The notes beneath the pieces were generated by a model, which worked only from the letters and a program-made list of their open reading frames with translations, had not been told where the DNA came from and did not search any database. A stretch of DNA of 56,710 nucleotides from Oleiphilus sp. (GTDB lineage: Bacteria; Pseudomonadota; Gammaproteobacteria; Pseudomonadales; Oleiphilaceae): NCBI GenBank assembly GCA_006212045.1, contig PZPK01000029.1, forward strand, positions 1 to 56,710, written 5' to 3'. Position numbers and translations under genes: made by a program. Below, one piece after another: positions 14,961-23,889 of the stretch (positions are counted from its first letter, which is position 1; every line of letters begins with the position of its first letter).

Positions 14961-16373
14961 ATGAATCACTCTACTCATCGGGGTGTTGCGACGAAAAATT
15001 ATCCGCCGGGCCCGAAGGGGCATTGGTTGCTGGGCAGCCTGCGACCCTATTCACTCGAACCCATTGAATTTTTGCAAGAGCAGACGGAGCGCTATGGCGC
15101 CTTTGTGCATTTTAAACTCGTCCACAACGATGCCTATTGCATTACGGATCCCGAGCTGATCAGGGAAGTATATTTGAATCAGCACACCAAGTTCGTCAAG
15201 AACCGTTTCTTCTGGGGGCATGTCACCGAGATTTTCGGACGAGGTCTGTTAACCAATGAAGGCGAGTCCTGGAAGGTACAGCGCAAGCTTGCTGCTCCTG
15301 CTTTTCAGAGACGTTCAATCTCCTGTTATATGGCATGTATGCGTGATTTTACCGAGGCCATGTTGAATGATTGGCAGGACGGGGAAAAACGATCCCTGCA
15401 TGATGAGATGATGCGCGTCACTGCCGACATTGCCGCGAAAACGCTGTTTGATAAGAGTCTGGATCAGGGTGGGCAGCGCATTCTGGAAGCGGTGCATCGC
15501 ATTGAAGAGCAAATACCGATTCGCCTGCGTCGCCCGTTCTTTTTCATCGACAAGTTGCCGCTTAAAAACAATCGTATTTATCACGAAAACCTGAATATTC
15601 TGGATGAGGAAATTCACGCATTTATCGAAGCGGAGGCGCACAGCTCCACTCCCTCCAATACCTTGTTGTCGATGTTGATGAGTGCGCGTTATGAGGATGG
15701 TTCCGGCATGAGCCGGCAACAATTGCGAGATGAAGTGATTTCAATCTTTCTGGCCGGACATGACACGACTGCCATCTCGCTTTCCTGGACAGCGTATCTG
15801 TTGTCCGGACACCCTGCCATCAAGGAGCGCATGCTGAGCGAAATTGATACTGTTCTGGATAATCGAAGCCCCTCCTTTGAAGATCTGGCACAGTTAAGGT
15901 TTACCCGCAATGTATTGAAAGAGTCGATGCGGCTTTATCCTGCGGCCTATATGACCGGCCGGGATGCCTATGAAGATGTGGACATTGGTGGCTATACCAT
16001 TCGCAAAGGGTCCATGGTGTTTATTTCGCCTGCCGTGATGCATCGCTTGCCCGAATACTTCCCGGAACCCGATGTTTTTAATCCGGACCGCTGGGACACG
16101 ATCGATGAGCGTGCATTGCGTTTCGTATACATCCCGTTTGGTGGTGGTCCAAGGGTGTGCATAGGCGAACATTTCTCAATGATGGAAGCTATGACCCTGC
16201 TGAGTATGATTTACCAGCGATTTGATTTGCAGTATGCAGGTAAAGCGCCCGAAGGGGCGATGTTGTCGGCGACGATGGTGCCACGCCAGGGGATGCCGAT
16301 GTGCTTTAGCAAGCGAATCCGGATCAAAGAATCCGACACCATGAGCCCTGCGATGATGCAGGAGAACTTGTAG
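14961..16373 (+). CDS. Cytochrome P450
   Basis: A 470-residue P450 with a proline-rich start (YPPGPKG), the oxygen-binding I-helix AGHDTT (265-270), ExxR as ESMR (321-324), the NPDRW segment (374-378) and heme-ligand C400 in FGGGPRVCIG. It lacks an N-terminal membrane anchor. The architecture resembles the eukaryote-like E-class group also found in hydrocarbon and fatty-acid users. No ferredoxin or reductase gene is adjacent, so electrons must come from elsewhere. The ATG is preceded by AGAGGA seven bases upstream. It follows the hydroxylase on the same strand and may share its control. Substrate not predictable. Confidence 0.95.
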   Translation: MNHSTHRGVATKNYPPGPKGHWLLGSLRPYSLEPIEFLQEQTERYGAFVHFKLVHNDAYCITDPELIREVYLNQHTKFVKNRFFWGHVTEIFGRGLLTNEGESWKVQRKLAAPAFQRRSISCYMACMRDFTEAMLNDWQDGEKRSLHDEMMRVTADIAAKTLFDKSLDQGGQRILEAVHRIEEQIPIRLRRPFFFIDKLPLKNNRIYHENLNILDEEIHAFIEAEAHSSTPSNTLLSMLMSARYEDGSGMSRQQLRDEVISIFLAGHDTTAISLSWTAYLLSGHPAIKERMLSEIDTVLDNRSPSFEDLAQLRFTRNVLKESMRLYPAAYMTGRDAYEDVDIGGYTIRKGSMVFISPAVMHRLPEYFPEPDVFNPDRWDTIDERALRFVYIPFGGGPRVCIGEHFSMMEAMTLLSMIYQRFDLQYAGKAPEGAMLSATMVPRQGMPMCFSKRIRIKESDTMSPAMMQENL

Positions 16374-16514
16374 AATCAGGCTTCAGGTCCTGACAGATTG
16401 ACGACGAAGAGTGTTCTTGAGAATCATCCGACTTGATCCGTATCGATCCCTATTTTTTCAATGTCTGCTATGCTTCATTCTGATTGCTATAAAGCTTGAA
16501 TGGAGGTTCATGGG

Positions 16515-17297
16515 TTGTCGGGTATTTCGCGCGGAAAAAGGTATTGTTTGCTGTTTTTACTCGTCGCCGTCAGTTTGCCGCTCCTGGCTCGCGAAGACTG
16601 GCAACAGGAAACCCTGATCATTTGCTCCGAAGATGCGGGTTGGCCGCCATATAGCTTCGTATCACCCGACGAAAATGCAAAATTCAGCGGCTTTAGTCAC
16701 GATCTGTTTGAGCGGATATTCACCGCCCATGGCATTGAATACCTTGTTGAAATCAAACCATGGAAACGCTGTTTGCAAGAGGGCATAGCAGGTCCGGTGC
16801 ACCTCGTTCTGGATGCGGCAAGTAATCCTCAGCGTGCCAGGGACTATTTGCTTACCGAGCCGATCTACTCGTTAAAACCCGTCTTTTTTACGGCCAGAGA
16901 ACATGCTTTGGCCGTACAAAAGAACGTATCCATTGATCAACTCAAGTCGCTCATTGCGTGTGGGCAGAAAGGTTATACCTATACCAATTTTGGTTTTGAC
17001 AATAGTCTGGTTCCTCGGGTGTCCAAGGATTTGCCTAAATTACTGGATCTGGTGCGGCTGGGACGCTGTGATGTTGGACTGGGCAGAGATGAAATACTAA
17101 GGGCCGAGCTCAAAAACTATGAATGGCCGGATCAGTTTTATATCAGCGAGATTCCCGACACTGCGCTTGAGCCGTTTTATTGGATGATCAACCGGAAATT
17201 CGATTTTGCGCCCGCACTCAAAAAACATATTGATGAGCAGGTGCAGCGGATTTACCAATCGGGTGAAGCCGAGTTGCTGTTAAACCGCTATTTCTAG
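16515..17297 (+). CDS. Periplasmic solute-binding protein, family 3-like, orphan
   Basis: A 260-residue secreted protein whose hydrophobic signal ends near SLPLLA. The mature part (LIICSEDAGWPPYSF, GFSHDLFERIF, LVLDAASNPQRARDYLLTEP) is the SBP_bac_3 pattern of amino-acid-binding proteins and related sensors. No permease or ATPase genes are adjacent. I start at TTG 16515 because GGAGG sits eight bases upstream and the resulting n-region is basic; the ATG at 16500 overlaps that ribosome site and has no Shine-Dalgarno of its own. It follows the P450 by about 140 bases on the same strand. Role unclear. Confidence 0.75.
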   Translation: MSGISRGKRYCLLFLLVAVSLPLLAREDWQQETLIICSEDAGWPPYSFVSPDENAKFSGFSHDLFERIFTAHGIEYLVEIKPWKRCLQEGIAGPVHLVLDAASNPQRARDYLLTEPIYSLKPVFFTAREHALAVQKNVSIDQLKSLIACGQKGYTYTNFGFDNSLVPRVSKDLPKLLDLVRLGRCDVGLGRDEILRAELKNYEWPDQFYISEIPDTALEPFYWMINRKFDFAPALKKHIDEQVQRIYQSGEAELLLNRYF

Positions 17298-17468
17298 TTA
17301 TCCTGATTCAACCGAGTTTGAATCGAAGGGCTCACAGCACACCCATTTCCCCTAAATGTGGAAGCCAGTCTTTTACGCAGTCTAGTTATAGCAAAAGGGT
17401 TTAAGCCACGCTGAACCCGGGTTCTGGATCGCTGTCTGAAAAGAGCTTACCTTACCAGGAGTCAGACA

Positions 17469-17771
17469 ATGAAACGTTTTTACCTTCCGATACTTTTTAG
17501 CGCATTTTTTTCGCCCCAAAGCTTTGCCGAGGGCCAGGCCGACCGACAAAGCGAGGCGGGCTATGGTAACGATGCAGAGATGATGCACATGATCGAAATG
17601 GTACATCAGAAACATGGTCCCACCGCAGCAGGAGTAAACGGGGACACGATGCATAAAGGGCAAGACCATCCTCGGCATCACAGCAAGCATCATCAGGGCA
17701 GAGCGCATTACGAGGAATTTAATGACAGAGCGCATCAACGTAAGCGGATTATTTTTGGCGGTAACAATTAA
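17469..17771 (+). CDS. Small secreted His/Met-rich protein
   Basis: A 100-residue protein with a clear signal peptide (MKRFYLPILFSAFF through SFAEG). The mature 80 residues carry 14 His and several Met, for example MMHMIEMVHQKHG and HPRHHSKHHQG, and are strongly hydrophilic. The composition suggests metal binding (Cu, Ni or Zn) in the periplasm, but I recognise no family. The start is well supported by AGGAG seven bases upstream. The DCC-family gene begins 62 bases downstream on the same strand. Confidence 0.7.
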   Translation: MKRFYLPILFSAFFSPQSFAEGQADRQSEAGYGNDAEMMHMIEMVHQKHGPTAAGVNGDTMHKGQDHPRHHSKHHQGRAHYEEFNDRAHQRKRIIFGGNN

Positions 17772-17832
17772 GTCAGCAGAGCCCTTGTTAAACATGCGCC
17801 ATATGTGAGCAATAGAACAGCGATGAGAACCG

Positions 17833-18231
17833 ATGAGTAGTGAGTCCGAGTCCAACAGCACAAGCGACCAACTGAATAAAATCACCGTGTTCTATGATGG
17901 TGCATGTCCCACCTGCGTGCGTGATCGCGCTGTCTACGAGCGCTTTTGTGGGGGGAAGAGCACTGAGGTCGAATGGTGTGACATTACCGGTAAGGACGAT
18001 GCGCTGAGCGAGATTGGTATTGATCCGGGTCTGGCGATGCGGGAGCTGCACGTGCGTACCGGAAAAGGTGCGATTGTGAGTGAAATGGACGCCTACATCT
18101 TGCTGCTAGAGCGCAGTATCTGGTTAAAACCATTGGCGTGGCTGCTGTCGTTGCCCCTGATTCGCCCCGCAGTTGCACGCATTTACCACTGGAGTGTGGG
18201 GCGCCGACTGTCACGTACCGGGCGAATTTGA
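17833..18231 (+). CDS. DCC-family (DUF393) thiol-disulfide oxidoreductase-like protein
   Basis: A 132-residue protein with the family signature at its first strand: VFYDGACPTCVRD, containing the DxxCxxC. The later LHVRTGKGAIVSEMDAYILLL and WLKPLAWLLSLPLIRPA match the conserved C-terminal half. The CPTC motif suggests redox activity, although the biochemical role of the family is poorly defined. It follows the His-rich secreted gene on the same strand and converges on the MFS gene only 21 bases away. Confidence 0.85.
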   Translation: MSSESESNSTSDQLNKITVFYDGACPTCVRDRAVYERFCGGKSTEVEWCDITGKDDALSEIGIDPGLAMRELHVRTGKGAIVSEMDAYILLLERSIWLKPLAWLLSLPLIRPAVARIYHWSVGRRLSRTGRI

Positions 18232-18252
18232 GGTGTTCGCAGATTCCGGGAC

Positions 18253-19434
18253 TTACTTGTGAATACGCTGCAACACCATCACAAGCGGGGGCACAAAGCA
18301 CAGACTCACAAAGGTAATCAGGCCAATCAATTCCATGCCAACCAAGCGCTCGCCTTCAAATTCCAGTAGTGGCAGGCTCCAAACGCCTCCCAGACCCATG
18401 GTGAGATTGGATACAATCATGCTCATGGCGAGCAGACGGCCCCTTAAATCGGTGCTGACCAGATCTGTCAGAATCATCTGCAAGGCCGGAAAACGCATGG
18501 ATCCGCCAAACATTGTGATCGCAAAAGATAAACCGATAAATGGTGCAGAAAAGACTTCCAGCGTCACGCCCAGAAGACTCAGTGCCATAATAATCGAACC
18601 CGCAGTGATCAGGCTGACGCCAAATTCGCGTTGCATCAGTTGACGCGCCAGCACGTTTCCCAGAATGGCGCCAACACCGCCCTGCATGTAGCACAGCCCG
18701 ATGGCGGTCGTACTCATGTCGAAGTTCGATACCAGAAAAACGCTTAGATTAGGTACAAAACCAAACAGGCCGATAAGCATAAAGAACTGGATGGCGAACA
18801 CGACTTGGATACGCCTGTTGCGCCATAGCGCCAATAGCTGAATGTATTGTCGTCCGATCGAGTGCTCTTTGGTGCCCGAAGATACCTGCATGCTCGTGAG
18901 TCCGGCGACACAAAGAAGGCTTAAGGCGGCCAAGGCATAGAAAGGCAGGCGCCAGGAGTACAAATCTCCCAGCCAGGCACCAATAGGTACCCCCATGACC
19001 GAAGCGACCGGAAAGGCGAGCGTCAGGGTCGAGATCGCTCGTACTTTGGCATTGTCGTCAAATTCGTCCCCGGCAAAAGCAAGCGCATTGGGTAATACCA
19101 GTCCGCCAAACACGCCTGATAAAATGCGAAACAGGTACATCTGCTCAAGATTGCTTGCCATTGCGCATCCGAGACAGGACAGCGCAAATCCGGTACCCAG
19201 AAACAGCAGCATGCGTTTTCGCCCGAAGCGGTCTGAAAAAGGCGCCAAAAAAAAGGCAGAGATGGCTGCAGCGATAGGATAGATAGAGACCAGCAAACCG
19301 CTCTCCGTGAGGGGCATATCAATTGCTTTCGCAATGTCGCTGCTGAGAGGCACCATCATCAGGTGATCCATTTGCACCATAAAACCGAGCACAAACAAAA
19401 GCCAGATCGACAGTGAAGAGGCTATTTTTTTCAT
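18253..19434 (-). CDS. Major facilitator superfamily transporter
   Basis: About 393 residues with 12 predicted membrane segments. The loop 2-3 signature SDRFGRKRML and the following helices are typical of drug:H+ antiporter-type MFS proteins (DHA1-like). The loop 8-9 half-repeat (DLRGRLLAMSM) is also visible. The substrate cannot be inferred, and efflux is the commoner role for this sequence type. I chose the ATG at 19434 (MKKIASSL) as the natural first helix start; a GTG at 19461 would add nine hydrophilic residues. Neither has a strong ribosome site. It lies downstream of the amidase on the same strand. Confidence 0.85.
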   Translation of the reverse strand: MKKIASSLSIWLLFVLGFMVQMDHLMMVPLSSDIAKAIDMPLTESGLLVSIYPIAAAISAFFLAPFSDRFGRKRMLLFLGTGFALSCLGCAMASNLEQMYLFRILSGVFGGLVLPNALAFAGDEFDDNAKVRAISTLTLAFPVASVMGVPIGAWLGDLYSWRLPFYALAALSLLCVAGLTSMQVSSGTKEHSIGRQYIQLLALWRNRRIQVVFAIQFFMLIGLFGFVPNLSVFLVSNFDMSTTAIGLCYMQGGVGAILGNVLARQLMQREFGVSLITAGSIIMALSLLGVTLEVFSAPFIGLSFAITMFGGSMRFPALQMILTDLVSTDLRGRLLAMSMIVSNLTMGLGGVWSLPLLEFEGERLVGMELIGLITFVSLCFVPPLVMVLQRIHK

Positions 19435-19654
19435 TTGGTGCTTACTGCGGGCATGTGCCACGAGGCGAATCTATCGCAATCCGCCAGCTGAAGTTGCTTG
19501 AAGTTGGAGGTGATGGGCATGCGGGCTTCCGTCAAGTTGGGGTTCGGAATCTAAAGCATTGCCGGTAAGAAAGAAATGGCGAAAATGAAAAGCAGCGTTG
19601 CGGTGATCGAAAATGCAGGTGGCCTGGCTTGCGATCAATTGTGTGCCGGCAGAC

Positions 19655-21088
19655 TCAGTTGAAATTATGTGAGGCCAGAGTTGGCCATGGCTTGGCCTCT
19701 TCCAAAGCGTAGGCAGTTTCAAGCAGCAGATCTTCCCTGCCAAGATTGGCGCTTAGCTGAATACCGAGGGGCAAACCGTCGGGGCAAAATCCCATCGGCA
19801 GCGAAATGGCCGGGCTCCCGGCGACATTTGCCAGCGGCGTGAAGCCGACATAGGCACGCAGACGCTCAAACAGTAAGTCAAAGGGAACTTCTGGGCTGAG
19901 ATACTCCAAAGGCGCCGTACAGCGACTCAGTACCGGGCTCAGTATCAGGTCGAAGTGCTCGAAAGTACTCAAGTATTGGCGGGCTTCCCGGCGCAGGCGG
20001 TAGAGAGCCATTGGGGTTCGGAGCATTTTTTTACGATAGAACTGTGACAGACCTTTGCTCAAACCATCCAGTCTTTCTTTGTCGAAGCCCCCGCCAAATG
20101 CCAACCTTCCGGTGTGTGTGACCATAAAGGCCATCATTGCCCAGTACAGTGGAAAATCTTGTGCAAAGTGTTTAGACACAGGCATTTCGATGGGTTCAAT
20201 GGTGTGCCCCATATCGGCGAGTAAATGGGCTGTGTGTTCCAGAGTCTTTAGATTCGGGGCGTCTGTTGGTTGTCCGGTAACGGATTGCGTTAACAAGGCG
20301 ATTTTGAGCTGTCTTTTTCCCGGTGAAACAATCAGTGGCAGTCGCGGTAGCTTGGGATTCTGATAATGGGTTTCCGCCAGGTAGTGAAAATAAGCGGTGT
20401 CGCGAACACTGCGGGTCAGTACGCCCTCACTTACCAGATTGATTGGCAACGCGCGTGCTGCCAATGAATTGATATGCCTCCCACGACTGGGTTTCAGTCC
20501 GACCAGTCCGCAGCAGGCGGCCGGAATTCGAATCGAACCGCCGCCATCATTGCCATGTGCAATTGGCACTACTCCAGAGGCAACCAGGGCGGCTGCGCCG
20601 CCGGACGATGCGCCTGCTGAAAACCCCGGATTCCAGGGGTTACGTGTCGCTTCTTCGTGGGCAGGTTCAGTGGTCGCGTTAAAACCGAATTCGGGTAAGC
20701 TGCTTTTGCCCAGAACATTGAAGCCCAGCTCGCTGAATTGCCTCGCATAAGGGTCGTGCCGTTTCTCAATGCCGGGAGTGACCGCGGCACTGCCAAAACC
20801 GGTGGCAAAGGCCTGCGTTGGCAAATTATCCTTGATGAAGGTGGGTAAACCCGAGAACAGTGCGTTGTCCTCCGGACTTGCGCTTTCGGCCCGTTGCATG
20901 GCCTGATCGAAGTTTTCCGAACGGTAGGTCGGCATGGTCAGGGACAATTGTTCGGCACGCTGAATACTGGCCGCAATCACTTCCCTGGGGTGCACGTCCC
21001 GTTTGCGAATACGCATTGCAAGCTCGACGCAATCGCTGTCCCCCAAGGCGTCGTCGGAAAAGGTATGAACAGGGTGTTGATCAGGCAT
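19655..21088 (-). CDS. Amidase, amidase-signature family
   Basis: A 477-residue hydrolase with the Ser-cisSer-Lys triad of the amidase-signature family: K86 (FIKDN), the cis-Ser in GASSGGAA (161/162) and nucleophile S185 in DGGGSIRIPA. It would hydrolyse a carboxamide to acid plus ammonia or amine; the substrate is unknown. The GatA-specific context (gatB, gatC) is absent, so this is not the Glu-tRNA amidotransferase. Predicted cytoplasmic. It is followed on the same strand by the MFS transporter after about 200 bases, so the two could cooperate in uptake or efflux of the product. Confidence 0.88.
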   Translation of the reverse strand: MPDQHPVHTFSDDALGDSDCVELAMRIRKRDVHPREVIAASIQRAEQLSLTMPTYRSENFDQAMQRAESASPEDNALFSGLPTFIKDNLPTQAFATGFGSAAVTPGIEKRHDPYARQFSELGFNVLGKSSLPEFGFNATTEPAHEEATRNPWNPGFSAGASSGGAAALVASGVVPIAHGNDGGGSIRIPAACCGLVGLKPSRGRHINSLAARALPINLVSEGVLTRSVRDTAYFHYLAETHYQNPKLPRLPLIVSPGKRQLKIALLTQSVTGQPTDAPNLKTLEHTAHLLADMGHTIEPIEMPVSKHFAQDFPLYWAMMAFMVTHTGRLAFGGGFDKERLDGLSKGLSQFYRKKMLRTPMALYRLRREARQYLSTFEHFDLILSPVLSRCTAPLEYLSPEVPFDLLFERLRAYVGFTPLANVAGSPAISLPMGFCPDGLPLGIQLSANLGREDLLLETAYALEEAKPWPTLASHNFN

Positions 21089-21178
21089 AGTATCGAGGAC
21101 TTATGTTGGTATCGGTTAATGCAGGAGTGCGAATGTTAACGCAGCGCAAGGCATGACGGGCTCATAACAGGGTATTTG

Positions 21179-21781
21179 TCAGACATCCTTGTGTTCTTCT
21201 ATGCTGGTGGGCTGGGGTTCTTGTAGCCCTGCTGGCGTGAGGGGTCCATCTTTTCCGCCCTCATCCTTTGTTTCAGCAGCAGGCCGATTCTGGTCATGGC
21301 TGCCTGTGGTTCTATGTGACCAATACCATTGCAGGGCAACAACCATTGCGCTGAGCCCCAGAAACAGCCAGAGGTATTCCGACACGATGGCCATGACCAC
21401 AGCAAGGCCCAGCATAAAAATTCCAAGTAGCGCTAGCCTGACATGAATACCCAAACCGTCTGCATACGCTACCAGCCCGAGAACGACGATATTGAACAGC
21501 GTCGCCTGCCGATTATTGATAACATCGCCATACTCAAAAATAAATATGACCAGCAGGGCCAATGCTGCCCCCAGCCAGTGCAGCAGGTGCTTACCCGTGC
21601 GACTTGCGTCTTGCGTCATGGTGGCTGTGACAGCGAAGATCGTCGCGAATATGACACAAAGGCCGATCCAGTAGTAATTTCCAAATTCCGGAAGCCACTC
21701 ACTCAATCCAAGCACTAACAGAATGAAGCAGAATAGTGCGACGGGAATATGGGAAGACATCGGTTTAGGCGCTTGCGTCAT
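21179..21781 (-). CDS. Integral membrane protein of unknown function
   Basis: A 200-residue protein with six closely spaced hydrophobic segments in residues 10-158, and a hydrophilic C-terminal tail of about 40 residues rich in Glu, Pro and Lys. I do not recognise a family. The start is supported by AGGA seven bases upstream of the ATG. Its stop lies 90 bases upstream of the amidase start on the same strand, so co-transcription with the amidase and MFS genes is possible. Confidence 0.6.
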   Translation of the reverse strand: MTQAPKPMSSHIPVALFCFILLVLGLSEWLPEFGNYYWIGLCVIFATIFAVTATMTQDASRTGKHLLHWLGAALALLVIFIFEYGDVINNRQATLFNIVVLGLVAYADGLGIHVRLALLGIFMLGLAVVMAIVSEYLWLFLGLSAMVVALQWYWSHRTTGSHDQNRPAAETKDEGGKDGPLTPAGLQEPQPTSIEEHKDV

Positions 21782-22140
21782 TTGGTAATCCTGATGCTTG
21801 ACGATGGATGTGTAAGATTTTTATCGCTAACGATCTAAGGCTAACAATATCGCCGGTAATTATTGGCTGCCGTTCGCCAACTGTCCAGTCGCAAATCTGT
21901 TGGGTGTTAATTCCGGTGCGCGATCAGGCGGGTTAGAGCAGAAACAGCGAGGACGCTTTTAGTCACGCTTTCCCGCCGCCAAGTGCCCCCGGGCTTTTTT
22001 CTCTGCGTTGACGTTACCTGAGACGCCATATGACGATATTGGTATTCGGGTCTTTCAAAGTGTGGTGTCTGCACGCTTATTCGCGATCGATTCCTTCAGT
22101 TTCTACTACACTAAAGGGATTGAATCTAACTCGGTAGTAT
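21782..22140. other. 359-base region before the HAMP-GGDEF gene
   Basis: Divergent promoter space between the membrane protein and the cyclase. A 119-codon plus-strand frame begins at 22008, but it runs out of phase into the cyclase gene and looks like no family, so I do not call it. GCCCCCGGGCTTTTTT near 21984 resembles a terminator tail, but its stem is only three or four pairs. Confidence 0.4.
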
Positions 22141-23889
22141 TTGGGCGGGCTCCTGGTGGCGCTGAAATCAATTATCAAGCCTTTCTACAAATTCATGAAT
22201 CGCCTGACTTACTCTTCGAAGTTTGGCGTCATGATGCTGTTGTTTGCTGTGCCTCTAGTGATTCTCCTTTCAAAGATATTCCTGAGTTCAAGTCTCGAAT
22301 TGGAGCAGGCGCGCCTCCACAATCAGGGCGTGGAAACGCTTCAGCGTTCACATGCATTGATCGGTAAGCTCGAGCAATGGCGCGATATTGCGATTCTGGA
22401 TTTTGTGTCGTCGGACCCCGAGATCAAACAACTTTTTGAAGAGTCAACGCAGGCGCTCGAACAATCGTTGCAGCAGACAGAAATCTATTTGCGTTCCGAG
22501 GGACAGGAAAACGGCGCAATGTATCTTCAAAAGCTCCAAAAGCGCGTCAATTCACCGTCCATTGCAGCGGGTATGGAAGGTGTCAGTATTGAAATCATGT
22601 TCGATAATGTGCATCGCTACATTGAGGAAGCCAATGATTGGCAGCGGCAACTTGCGGCACTTTACGGGCTTTTGGGAGTGCAGGATCAACAGACATACAG
22701 TGTGATGAATCTGGTGCTCTACGATACCGGCGATGCCTATGAATCCATGGCACGAGCGCGTGTTTTTGGTTCCTTTTATCTCTCAAGCGGTTTTATCGAT
22801 TCCAGTGGCATCTATGTGGTGGATAAAACCTATGCAAACCTGGACAAAGAGTCTGAAAAAATTGCGGGTAAACTTAGTGCTCTGCTTCTCACCAGTGGGT
22901 CGACTGAATTAAGCCCGGACGTGTTTGTCAAACCGCTTCAAGGCACACTCGATATTTTTGATCAGCAGCTAATTCAAGTGACGTCTCTGGACAGCAATTG
23001 GCGCAGCTATTTCAACCAAATTGGAACGCTCCGTGACCAGGCTCGCGAAACGGAAGCGCAATGGCTATTTATGGCTGGCCGATACTTCCGGGACCTAGAG
23101 GGTCAGCGGGAGCAGGAGACCCTTGTGCTGGTCGCGCTGACACTGCTGCTGGTGGTCGTGATGATGCTGCTTTTTGCTGGCTTCTTTTACTCGGTCAAAA
23201 ATACCATTACCCGACTCGTGAATTCCGCCGAAGCCGTGGCCGGAGGAGATCTGGACAGGGTGATGCAGACTCAAACCAGAGATGAACTTTCCCTGCTTGG
23301 AAAGGCACTTGATCACATGCGGGAGCAGCTGAAGGCCCGTCAGGTCCACCTGCATCAAATGAGTATCACAGATGGCCTGACCGGCCTGCACAACCGGACG
23401 CACTTTGATCAGGTGCTGGAGGCCGAAATCAATAAAGCGGTGCGCAAGCAGTACTCGGTTGCTTTGATTTTATTGGATATCGATCACTTTAAATCGATCA
23501 ACGACAATTTCGGGCATTTGGCCGGTGATGAGTGTTTAAAATTTGTCGCGCAATTATTGAAACAGTTCGCCAAGCGTGCCAGCGATACGGCGGCGCGTTT
23601 TGGCGGTGAGGAGTTCGCCATTATTTTGCCGGATTCCCCGGTCGAGGATTGCTTTGCGATTGCCGAGCAGTTCAGGGAATCCATGCAAAATAGCGAGATT
23701 CATTATGGCGATGATGTCATCAAACTGACGGTCAGTTGCGGTGTGACGAGTGTTGTTCCGGCATCGCTTGCAGCGATCCCGGATTTGATCGGAACGGCGG
23801 ATGAGGCTTTGTACGAAGCGAAGCGATCCGGGCGTAATAGAACCGTCTTGCGCAAGCCCGGAGAGGAACCCATTCCAAAGCATGGCTAG
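22141..23889 (+). CDS. Membrane-bound diguanylate cyclase with HAMP and GGDEF domains
   Basis: A 582-residue sensor cyclase. One membrane helix lies near 30-48, then a helical periplasmic sensor of about 275 residues, a second helix near 327-350, HAMP (350-400) and a GGDEF domain with intact GGEEF (about 488-492). An RxxD inhibitory site (RASD, 479-482) precedes it. It should convert GTP to c-di-GMP in response to an unknown periplasmic cue. The start is uncertain: TTG 22141, GTG 22156 and ATG 22195 are in frame and none has a classical ribosome site. Its last eight bases overlap the start of the DUF1329 gene, indicating coupled translation. Confidence 0.9.
   Translation: MGGLLVALKSIIKPFYKFMNRLTYSSKFGVMMLLFAVPLVILLSKIFLSSSLELEQARLHNQGVETLQRSHALIGKLEQWRDIAILDFVSSDPEIKQLFEESTQALEQSLQQTEIYLRSEGQENGAMYLQKLQKRVNSPSIAAGMEGVSIEIMFDNVHRYIEEANDWQRQLAALYGLLGVQDQQTYSVMNLVLYDTGDAYESMARARVFGSFYLSSGFIDSSGIYVVDKTYANLDKESEKIAGKLSALLLTSGSTELSPDVFVKPLQGTLDIFDQQLIQVTSLDSNWRSYFNQIGTLRDQARETEAQWLFMAGRYFRDLEGQREQETLVLVALTLLLVVVMMLLFAGFFYSVKNTITRLVNSAEAVAGGDLDRVMQTQTRDELSLLGKALDHMREQLKARQVHLHQMSITDGLTGLHNRTHFDQVLEAEINKAVRKQYSVALILLDIDHFKSINDNFGHLAGDECLKFVAQLLKQFAKRASDTAARFGGEEFAIILPDSPVEDCFAIAEQFRESMQNSEIHYGDDVIKLTVSCGVTSVVPASLAAIPDLIGTADEALYEAKRSGRNRTVLRKPGEEPIPKHG

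Noticed and set aside
22008-22367. 119-codon frame before the HAMP-GGDEF gene
   Set aside because: It runs out of phase into the cyclase, with no ribosome site or recognisable domain.
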